DNA of 64,000 nt from NCBI GenBank assembly GCA_002354735.1, contig DEMD01000009.1, positions 1 through 64,000 of the forward strand, in the 5' to 3' direction. The DNA is from Gammaproteobacteria bacterium UBA2679 (GTDB taxonomy: Bacteria; Pseudomonadota; Gammaproteobacteria; Pseudomonadales; Oleiphilaceae). The notes under the pieces are model-generated. The model worked only from the letters and a program-made list of their open reading frames with translations. It ran no database searches and was not told the origin of the DNA. Shown one piece after another: positions 51,790 through 58,516 of this stretch; within the stretch, counting starts at the first letter, position 1, and each line of letters starts with the position of its first letter. Position numbers and translations under genes: made by a program.

Positions 51790-52563
51790 TCATGATTTGA
51801 TTCGTATACCCCGGGCGATCAGCCACCAGGCGAGGCCACCGACCGCACAGGTGATCAGGGGCAACACGATGAATGTGCTGGCACGACAGCTGTCTCCGAT
51901 ATCAAGCAACGCATAACGAAAACCGTCGACGATATGGACCATTGGGTTGAGCTGCGAAACATCCGCCCAGGGCGACGGCAGACGGCTGATGGGATAAAAC
52001 ACGCCGCCGAGGTACATCAGCGGTGTCAGGATGAAGGTGTTGACCAGCGAGGTATCGTCGAAGTTGCGGGCGAACACGCCATTGACCAGGCCTGCGAACG
52101 AGAACAACAGCGCGCTCAGTACGGCTACGCCGAGCCCTGATGCCAAATGGTGCACTTGCAGACTGGTGAACGGCAGGGCCAGCGCCGCAACCAGTGCGCC
52201 AGCCAGCAAACCACGTATGACACCAGCTGTTGCAAAACCAGCCACTATCAGCCAGGCAGGCACCGGCGCCACCAGCATTTCTTCGATGTGTCGTTGCAGA
52301 CGGGCGCCGAAAAAGGCGAGCGTGGTGTTGCTGTAGGCATTACTGACAACGGCGAACAGTATCAGGCCAGGCATGAGAAAATCGGCGTACGGCACGCCTT
52401 CGACTGCGGCCAGATCGCGGCCTACAAAGTGTCCAAAGATCAGCATGAATAGCGACGCGGTCACCACCGAAGGCAGCAGGCTCTGCACCCAGCTGCGCAC
52501 GAAGCGCCGCACCTGTTTTATAACGAGGCCCTGATAGGCGTTCCAGTACATACCGGCGTTCAT
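51790..52563 (-). CDS. ABC-2 exporter permease, YadH-like, inside the cobalamin operon
   Basis: 257 residues with six hydrophobic helices. From memory it follows E. coli YadH closely: SWVQSLLPSVVTASLFMLIF, FFGARLQRHIEEMLVAPVP, VNGVFARNFDDTSLVNTFIL and TPLMYLGGVFYPISRLP. Its ATG overlaps the ATPase gene as ATGA, and cobH follows 28 bases later, so it is co-transcribed with B12 genes. YadGH-type transporters have no established substrate. The position suggests export of a tetrapyrrole, a metal complex or a toxic intermediate, or a role in envelope maintenance; none is shown by sequence. Confidence 0.9.
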   Translation of the reverse strand: MNAGMYWNAYQGLVIKQVRRFVRSWVQSLLPSVVTASLFMLIFGHFVGRDLAAVEGVPYADFLMPGLILFAVVSNAYSNTTLAFFGARLQRHIEEMLVAPVPAWLIVAGFATAGVIRGLLAGALVAALALPFTSLQVHHLASGLGVAVLSALLFSFAGLVNGVFARNFDDTSLVNTFILTPLMYLGGVFYPISRLPSPWADVSQLNPMVHIVDGFRYALLDIGDSCRASTFIVLPLITCAVGGLAWWLIARGIRIKS

Positions 52564-53537
52564 GCGCGCCCCGTATCAGCTGAAGCGCGCTCTGCCAGGA
52601 GCTCAAGGAAGCGTGACTCCAGGCGGTTCGAACCCTGCTGAACGGCCAGTACCTTGATACCCTGCTGCAGGAGTTCGTTAAAGAGTTGATCGAGCGTCTC
52701 ATGCTGAGGCCAGTCCAGTTCAAGCCGGTGCCCATCAAAATCGCGCACTCTCCCACGGGCGAGTTGAGGGCGCGTCAGCGGGGCGTCCTCCAGCTCGAGC
52801 ATCAGATGCTGCGTCTGCAGACCGCTCAAGAGAACTTCAGGTGTATCCCTGGCGATGATTCGACCTGCATCGATGATAGCGATATCGTTGCACAGCGCCT
52901 CAGCCTCCTCCAGATAGTGTGTGGTGAGAAAGATGGTGGTGCCCTGCCCGTTCAACTCACGAAGCATGGCCCAGGTCGCCTGGCGGGCCTCCACATCGAG
53001 ACCGGCGCTTGGCTCATCCAGCATCAGCAGTCTTGGCCTGTGTACGAGGGCCCGTGCAATCATCAGACGTCTTTTCAGACCGCCGGAGAGTCCCCAGGCC
53101 TTCGACCTGGCTCTATCAGCCAGACCCACGAGCTCAAGGACCTCACAGGCCCGCCGCGCGGCATCTTTTCTCGATAGCCCGTAGTACATGCCCTGGGTGG
53201 AGACGATTTCCTGCACGGGCTCGAAACTGTTGAAGTTGACCTCCTGTGGCACGAGCCCGACGCAACATCTTGCAGCCATGGCCTGGCGTTGATTGTCGAA
53301 GCCGAAGATGCTGATGCTGCCGGTTTCCATGCGTACGAGCCCGGTGATGAGTCCGATAAGCGATGTCTTGCCTGCGCCATTGCGCCCGAGTAGTCCAAAA
53401 AATGCGCCAGCAGGAATGTTCATGTCGATGCCTGCAAGCGCTTCACGCCTGGTCGCCACCCCTTCCTTTTTTGCCCCCTTGGGGGCGCCCTCATAGTGCT
53501 TGCGTAGATTGCTGATGCTGATAGCTGGCGCGCTCAT
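52560..53537 (-). CDS. ABC-2 exporter ATPase, YadG-like, inside the cobalamin operon
   Basis: 325 residues. Walker A GRNGAGKTS, signature LSGGLKRRLMIARAL, Walker B RLLMLDEPSAGLD, and a VPQEVNFNSFEPVQEIV stretch characteristic of the YadG subgroup. The C-terminal 90 residues follow the nucleotide-binding domain (residues of about 235-325) as in drug or Nod-factor exporters. The start overlaps the cbiD stop as ATGA. It also has a lysine-rich insertion (EGAPKGAKKEGVATRRE) near residues 15-32 before Walker A. It powers the YadH-like permease. Confidence 0.9.
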   Translation of the reverse strand: MSAPAISISNLRKHYEGAPKGAKKEGVATRREALAGIDMNIPAGAFFGLLGRNGAGKTSLIGLITGLVRMETGSISIFGFDNQRQAMAARCCVGLVPQEVNFNSFEPVQEIVSTQGMYYGLSRKDAARRACEVLELVGLADRARSKAWGLSGGLKRRLMIARALVHRPRLLMLDEPSAGLDVEARQATWAMLRELNGQGTTIFLTTHYLEEAEALCNDIAIIDAGRIIARDTPEVLLSGLQTQHLMLELEDAPLTRPQLARGRVRDFDGHRLELDWPQHETLDQLFNELLQQGIKVLAVQQGSNRLESRFLELLAERASADTGRA

Positions 53538-54658
53538 GGCTGTGTTGCCCTATCGGCGTAGCCTACAAGCTCTCCGCCGCGATCAATGGCACAAACGGCT
53601 ACCTCGATATCTGCAGGCAGATAGGCGTAGACCCGTGCCAGTGCGAGTTGTGCAAGACGATCACCCAGCGGGATGCCAGCCTGCTGACAATAGCCGAGGG
53701 TTTCGATAGAGGTGTTCGATCGCGAAATCATCGCCTGCAATGCCTCTGTCGCGCCTAGCGCGGCCGCCTGGCGTGCAAGCCAGGGCAAATCGATGGCGCA
53801 CTTACGGCTGTGAGTATCCGGATGACCTGCAGCGAACTTGCTCAACTTGCCAAAGCCACTGACCAGCGTGAAACGGGGCACGGAATTGCGGCGCAGGTAC
53901 TTGAGCAGCGCACCAAAGAAGTCGCCCATTTCAACGATAGCCATCTCACTCAGACCATACTGTCGCGACACAAAAAGCTCGCTGGTCCCGCCGGTACACC
54001 CGGCGAGATGCGTAAGCCCATTGGCACGCGCGACATCAACCGACTGATGAATCGATGCAATATAGGCTGCGCATGAAAATGGTCTGACGATACCGGTGGT
54101 GCCCAGCACGGAAAGTCCACCTATGATACCGAGGCGGCCGTTCATTGTTCGCAGGGCGATCTTTTCCCCATTATCAACGCCTACCGTAACGCGAAAGCCG
54201 CCAGTAAAATCAGCTTCTTCAGCAAGCTGCTGCAGGTGTTCGGTAATCATCTGACGGGGCACCGGATTGATGGCCGGCTCGCCCACCGCGAGACTCAGGC
54301 CCTTGCGCGTTACAGTACCCACACCGGCGCCGGCGGCGAATTCGACACCTGGCCTTTGCAGCAGTCTGATTTCGACCCAGAGCCGCGCGCCGTGGGTGGC
54401 ATCGGGATCATCGCCAGCGTCCTTGATGATGCCGGCTATGGCGGAGTCACCAGTGCACATGAGATCCGCTATTGTCATCTCCGGCTCGCCGCCCCGTGGC
54501 AGGCGTATGGTCAGTGCAGTGGTACGTTTTCCCGTCAACAGAAGGCGTGCGGCTGCAAGCGAAGCGGCTGTCGCGCAGGCGCCTGTCGTCAGACCCGTAC
54601 GCAGTGGGCCGCGGTACTCCGGGGTTTCCGGACGCATGGATCCACTGCTGGGCGTCAT
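53534..54658 (-). CDS. cbiD: Cobalt-precorrin-5B C1-methyltransferase CbiD
   Basis: 374 residues. The N-terminus LRTGLTTGACATAASLAAAR and the motif GIITKDAGDDPDATHG-like IIKDAGDDPDATHGARLWVE are diagnostic for CbiD. It replaces CobF, which is absent here, for C1 methylation and removal of the C20 fragment. P. aeruginosa has the same combination of CbiD with CobG. It begins 2 bases after the cobB stop and overlaps the ATPase gene by 4 bases. Confidence 0.95.
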   Translation of the reverse strand: MTPSSGSMRPETPEYRGPLRTGLTTGACATAASLAAARLLLTGKRTTALTIRLPRGGEPEMTIADLMCTGDSAIAGIIKDAGDDPDATHGARLWVEIRLLQRPGVEFAAGAGVGTVTRKGLSLAVGEPAINPVPRQMITEHLQQLAEEADFTGGFRVTVGVDNGEKIALRTMNGRLGIIGGLSVLGTTGIVRPFSCAAYIASIHQSVDVARANGLTHLAGCTGGTSELFVSRQYGLSEMAIVEMGDFFGALLKYLRRNSVPRFTLVSGFGKLSKFAAGHPDTHSRKCAIDLPWLARQAAALGATEALQAMISRSNTSIETLGYCQQAGIPLGDRLAQLALARVYAYLPADIEVAVCAIDRGGELVGYADRATQP

Positions 54659-54660
54659 GA

Positions 54661-56004
54661 TCAGTGGCCGGCAGCAACGGCGCGGCCGTTGAACAGGTCG
54701 GCGATCAATTGCGGTGCCGAGGGGAAATAGCCGTGAAAATAGCTGGCCGTCAGACTCCCCTGCCGATAGATCGCTTCGCCAGCACTGCCTCGCAAGCGTC
54801 TGGTGAGTACTGCTGGCGCCAGCGGCGTATCCAGATCGGAATGGTGGTAGGCATGGCCGCGCAACTCTTCATGCGCGCTATCGCCGCTACCGGCCATGGC
54901 CTGCATACCCAGCCCTTTCAGACGCCCGGCCATCCGAGCCTGCCCGGGCATAAGCCCATACATCGCATGCGCCACGCCCTCAGTGTCCAGCAGACTATCG
55001 ACACAGGCCATCAATCCGCCACACTCAGCGAGAATGGGTTTGCCAGCCGAATGATGCGCACGAATAGCCGCACGCATCGCAGTATTGCCAGAAAGGGTTT
55101 TACCGTGGAGTTCGGGGTACCCACCCGGTAGCCAGATGGCATCGCATGCCGGCAGTGCCTGGTCTGTCAATGGCGAGAAGAATGTCAGCTCAGCGCCCAT
55201 ACTTCTGAGCACGTCCAGATTGGCGGGATAGATAAAGGCGAAGGCATTGTCACGGGCGATGGCAATGCGACGGCCGGTCAGCAGACGAGGGATCGGCAGA
55301 GGTGCATCCGCACTGAGGGTGACCTGGGCTGGCAGCCGGTCGAGGCCGGCTTCTTTCAGGACCTCAGCGGCCGCATCGAGTGCTGCATCCAGTTCTGGCA
55401 GCTCGCTGGCCTGTACCAGGCCAAGATGCCGGTCCGGTATCGTGAAGAACTCGCTGCGCGGAATGGCGCCGAGCAGACTGATGCCAGGGGGCAGGCTCTC
55501 GCCTACCAGCTGGGTGTGATAGGCACTGCCGACTCGGTTGGCAATGACCTCATGCACCTTGACATCGGGCCTATAGCTGGCAAGCCCAAGCGCCAGTGCC
55601 CCGAAAGTCTGCCCCATGGCGCGCGCATCGATGACAGGCAGTGCAGGAATCCCGCAGCTGACTGCAAGATCGGCGCTGCACGGTTCACCATCGAACAAGC
55701 CCATCGATCCTTCGACCAATACGAGATCTACGTCGCGGGCAGCTTCTGCCAGGCGCCAGCGGATCTCTTCATCGCCAGTCATCCAGCCGTGGACCTGATA
55801 GACAGGCGCGCCAGAGGCCAGTTCGAGCACCATCGGGTCGAGATAGTCGGGGCCGTGCTTGAATACTCGGACGCTGCGTCCGGCGTTGCGATGCAGACGG
55901 GCCATGGCGGCGGTGACCATGGACTTGCCATGACCAGACCCTGGGGCACAGATGAGTGCGGCGGCGGTAGTGCCGGTGATACGAGTACGTTGGGTGGTCA
56001 ACAT
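54661..56004 (-). CDS. cobB: Cobyrinate/hydrogenobyrinate a,c-diamide synthase CobB
   Basis: 447 residues from ATG 56004, which has AGGG eight bases upstream; an open frame continues to 56112 but crosses the leader. The ATP-binding part has ICAPGSGHGKSMVTAAM and FKHGPDYLDP. The glutamine amidotransferase domain has PILAECGGLMACVDSL with the nucleophilic cysteine, preceded by IWLPGGYPELHGKTL. It amidates the a and c side chains using glutamine and ATP. It is the first gene after the cobalamin riboswitch. Confidence 0.95.
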   Translation of the reverse strand: MLTTQRTRITGTTAAALICAPGSGHGKSMVTAAMARLHRNAGRSVRVFKHGPDYLDPMVLELASGAPVYQVHGWMTGDEEIRWRLAEAARDVDLVLVEGSMGLFDGEPCSADLAVSCGIPALPVIDARAMGQTFGALALGLASYRPDVKVHEVIANRVGSAYHTQLVGESLPPGISLLGAIPRSEFFTIPDRHLGLVQASELPELDAALDAAAEVLKEAGLDRLPAQVTLSADAPLPIPRLLTGRRIAIARDNAFAFIYPANLDVLRSMGAELTFFSPLTDQALPACDAIWLPGGYPELHGKTLSGNTAMRAAIRAHHSAGKPILAECGGLMACVDSLLDTEGVAHAMYGLMPGQARMAGRLKGLGMQAMAGSGDSAHEELRGHAYHHSDLDTPLAPAVLTRRLRGSAGEAIYRQGSLTASYFHGYFPSAPQLIADLFNGRAVAAGH

Positions 56005-56119
56005 GATTAGCCCTGGCAACATGAGTGCAAAGGCATTGCGGGGCAAAACAAACAAAGACAGGGGATGCCAGATAGACGAGGCCGACCTGCCCATAGTCGC
56101 CCACCGCAACACCTGGCAT

Positions 56120-56302
56120 GACCCTTCTGGCCGGTCTACGGACTGATGAGCCGGCGCCGAAGCGCCGAAGCAGACCGCCTTCCCATGTCATGACACAGTG
56201 GCGTACCGGTTGCTTTTGACTCAATCACCGTTGCGGGGGCAGCGTCGGACTGGCACCGACTTCCCGTTTAAACCCTGAACGTAAAGGGTCACCGAAAGGC
56301 AG
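56120..56302 (-). ncRNA. Cobalamin riboswitch
   Basis: On the minus strand the leader of cobB shows the conserved cobalamin-aptamer blocks in order. A block beginning GGGAAGTCGGTGCCAGTCC with CTGCCCCCGCAACGGTGA maps to about 56225-56264. The B12 box GCCACTG-N8-TGGGAAGGC maps to 56177-56202. A GC-rich hairpin and a closing CCGTAGACCGGCC follow, ending near 56120. About 115 bases separate it from the cobB start, leaving room for an expression platform. It should turn off the cobB-cbiD-ABC-cobHIJ operon when adenosylcobalamin is abundant. The exact ends are estimates. Confidence 0.93.
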
Positions 56303-56308
56303 GGCGGG

Positions 56309-56337
56309 AATTTAGCAATCCCCGGCCCCCGAGTCAA
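56309..56337 (-). promoter_or_regulatory. Sigma70 promoter of the cobalamin operon
   Basis: On the minus strand TTGACT (56332-56337) and TAAATT (56309-56314) are separated by exactly 17 bases. Transcription would start near 56302, immediately before the riboswitch aptamer. The match to the consensus is good and the position is right. Confidence 0.8.
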
Positions 56338-56361
56338 CGACCACGATTAGGGTGGTCGTTG
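56335..56361. other. 10-bp perfect inverted repeat (stem-loop) overlapping the promoter
   Basis: CAACGACCAC (56335-56344) and GTGGTCGTTG (56352-56361) form a perfect 10-bp stem with a 7-base loop. It lies 28 bases downstream of the haem peroxidase stop and overlaps the -35 box of the cobalamin promoter. It could be the peroxidase transcript terminator, but no T-run follows on the minus strand, or an operator site. Confidence 0.6.
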
Positions 56362-56388
56362 CAGCTTGGTAAACGCTTCGGGTGGCAA

Positions 56389-58248
56389 TCAGTCCCGACC
56401 GAACCTCAGCTTGAGACGGCGGTAATCACACTTCAGCTTGTCCTGAATACGCCAATCGCAGCTGTCGGTATCCCATGGAAAGAACGGGTTGCCGACCAAT
56501 GCCATTTTTTTTCCAAGTTCGGGCTCGTGTCGAAGAATAACGCTGCGGAAGTTGGTGTCCTTGATCCAGGCCATACCCTCTTTTGTGTACACCTGTTCGT
56601 TGAAGTCGGTGGTGTAGAAGCGGTCTGACTGGAATCGTCGCGGCGCCATCACGGTAAATATCCGAAAGGTCGTATCACTGAAGCCGAACCCATCTGGGCG
56701 GTACCCTTCAGCCAGTTGGCCGACCACCGTGTCAATCAGTTCGACATCGTTGTTGTAGACTTCGCGCATCTTCTCTGCGAGTGCCCTGTCTGGCGTGATA
56801 TCCGTAAAGTCATTGATGGGTGGCATCTTCAGCTGTCGTCTGAACTCATTGTAGCGGGGCACACCGCGCTCTCGATCACGAAGAATGTCGAGTGCAGCCA
56901 TATCCAGCACACGGCCATCGGGCATGCGTAGTTCCTGGAGGAACTTCGGATAGTTATGCGGGGTCAGCTGACCTGGGTGGGTCATACCAAACGAATAGTA
57001 CACGTTCTCATTACCCAATGAATCCAGTACCCCAGGCGCCTTCTGAAAGGCCTGATCGGTGGTACTGACAGCCTTGATCATCTTGCCTGACTGATAGTCG
57101 ACCATATCCACCGAGTCCCGGATCAGGGGGTGCATTCGGTACACAGCCACGAACTCCTCCGTTAGGCTATACGGCGTGTCACGCAGATTCTTGTCACCGC
57201 CAACAACCACTTCCCAGTCCAGATTCAGCGCCAACTTGGTATTGGTCGTTTTAAGAATGGCGGGTGTCCAGTCCACAGTGTGAATCTTGGCTATAATCGC
57301 CGCGTTGATCAGGCGAGCCTTGTTGAACAGCTGCTGGTCGGTCCAAGAGGGATGTTTTGCAGCCAGCATCTCTGCAATCGCATTGTGTTCCTTCACGAAC
57401 AGCTCATGGAACATCTGCAGCCCGAGCCACCAGTTATCACTGAAGCCGGTGACAGGCAGACCGGTCTCTGGATTGACGGCCAAACGGCCACTGGGTTCGA
57501 TGATGAGCTTGCCGCCTTCAAAAGTTCTCAGGCTATCCTGAACCGCCTGATCGCTGCCGTAGAGCTGAGAGCCATCCCACCAGTGCGTAAGCCGGTTGGT
57601 GTAGGCTTTCGGTGTGTTTTCATAAGGGGTCCAGGTCGGATCGACCTCGGTTTTCGCGATAGCCATGCTGCCGCCCAGTTCACTGGCCAGCGGATCGTCG
57701 GCATCCAGTGGCACCTCGTGTGGCGCACCAGCATCATCCCTGTGCGAGAACCAGTCGTGTGTCATGAACTGGATCCAGGCGGCCGCCCAATAACTGAGGA
57801 AATCGACTTCCTTGATGTCATCGCGGGTCATCAGCTCACGGCTGATCATCCGGGGGTTTGGCTCCATAAGCATTGCTTCGTCGGCGTACGCCGAGTTGAG
57901 CGGCACGTTGCGACCAAAGCGCATGCCTTCGCTGCCCATACGGGTTTGGTCGAGGTCGTTGCAGTTGCCCTCGGTCGTACGTGCCCCGGCAGTGTCAGCG
58001 TCACAGGCTACGTTCTCTGGGTAGGTGCCGTTGGTGTCTATGATATTGTTCTTGTTCAGATTGGTAACGCTTTGAAGCAGGTGCAAAGTACCTGCCAGAC
58101 CGTCGTCCCACCAGCGAATGATAGGGGTGTCGGCAGGTTCTTCTGCAGCATCCTTTTCCCAGAGGGAGGCTTGGGCGCCGGAGGGTGCTCCTGCGATCGC
58201 ACACGTAATGGCCGCCAGCATCAGCCGGCGTTTGAAGGTGTTTTTCAT
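56389..58248 (-). CDS. Secreted animal-type haem peroxidase
   Basis: 619 residues from ATG 58248, which has AGGA eight bases upstream. Signal peptide ends near SGAQA-S (residue 27). It belongs to the animal haem peroxidase family (myeloperoxidase/peroxinectin-like): distal histidine His164 in FMTHDWFSH, LTHWWDGSQLYGSDQ, the LGLQMFHELFVKEHNAIAE helix and the proximal histidine His373 in VYRMHPLIRDSV. Cys82 and Cys96 may form a disulfide near the N-terminus. Such enzymes oxidise halides, phenols or lipids with H2O2. It is divergent from an LAL-type regulator and separated by a palindrome-rich region. The copper-radical oxidase in this window could supply H2O2, but this is conjecture. Confidence 0.9.
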   Translation of the reverse strand: MKNTFKRRLMLAAITCAIAGAPSGAQASLWEKDAAEEPADTPIIRWWDDGLAGTLHLLQSVTNLNKNNIIDTNGTYPENVACDADTAGARTTEGNCNDLDQTRMGSEGMRFGRNVPLNSAYADEAMLMEPNPRMISRELMTRDDIKEVDFLSYWAAAWIQFMTHDWFSHRDDAGAPHEVPLDADDPLASELGGSMAIAKTEVDPTWTPYENTPKAYTNRLTHWWDGSQLYGSDQAVQDSLRTFEGGKLIIEPSGRLAVNPETGLPVTGFSDNWWLGLQMFHELFVKEHNAIAEMLAAKHPSWTDQQLFNKARLINAAIIAKIHTVDWTPAILKTTNTKLALNLDWEVVVGGDKNLRDTPYSLTEEFVAVYRMHPLIRDSVDMVDYQSGKMIKAVSTTDQAFQKAPGVLDSLGNENVYYSFGMTHPGQLTPHNYPKFLQELRMPDGRVLDMAALDILRDRERGVPRYNEFRRQLKMPPINDFTDITPDRALAEKMREVYNNDVELIDTVVGQLAEGYRPDGFGFSDTTFRIFTVMAPRRFQSDRFYTTDFNEQVYTKEGMAWIKDTNFRSVILRHEPELGKKMALVGNPFFPWDTDSCDWRIQDKLKCDYRRLKLRFGRD

Positions 58249-58290
58249 TGTTATGGTCCTGTCTTGGAGAGCGGGCATCCTGTTTCACTT

Positions 58291-58312
58291 GCATCACCCA
58301 TTTGAGTGATGC
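58291..58312. promoter_or_regulatory. Dyad GCATCAC-N8-GTGATGC in the peroxidase/regulator intergenic region
   Basis: Perfect 7-base arms (58291-58297 and 58306-58312) separated by 8 bases, 43 bases before the peroxidase start. Two more dyads follow: CCTGCGCAGG at 58325-58334 and ATCCT-N5-AGGAT at 58344-58358. They may be binding sites for the divergent LuxR-type regulator. Confidence 0.45.
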
Positions 58313-58380
58313 GACACACTAGAGCCTGCGCAGGTGTGCTCATATCCTATGAAAGGATGACTTTTCTTTCAGGCGACAAA

Positions 58381-58422
58381 GCGCAGATTGGAAGCGTGAC
58401 ACTTGTCACGTTTTTTCTGCGC
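58381..58422. promoter_or_regulatory. Nested inverted repeat upstream of the LAL regulator
   Basis: An inner dyad CGTGACACTTGTCACG (58395-58410) is followed by six T. An outer pair GCGCAG (58381-58386) and CTGCGC (58417-58422) encloses it. As RNA on the plus strand the inner stem plus T-run looks like an attenuator or terminator; as DNA it looks like an operator. It lies about 95 bases before the ATG chosen for the regulator. Confidence 0.5.
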
Positions 58423-58516
58423 GCTGACTCACAGTCTCTGTTTACACCTGTACCTTTTTTGCCTTCGCCGAATTACAAGTAGTTCCAAAAAACCATGTCA
58501 CGCCAAGAACGTTTGT

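Noticed and set aside
52560..53537. Cobalt importer ATPase (CbiO)
   Set aside because: The partner is an ABC-2 permease of the YadH type, and there are no CbiM, CbiN or CbiQ genes. The motifs fit YadG-like exporters.
57280..58305. 341-residue plus-strand frame opposite the haem peroxidase
   Set aside because: Antisense shadow of a gene with conserved catalytic histidines; no ribosome binding site or family match.
58403..58516. N-terminal extension of the LAL regulator from 58403
   Set aside because: It would begin inside the nested inverted repeat and encode an atypical Cys/Leu-rich leader. ATG 58517 fits better.
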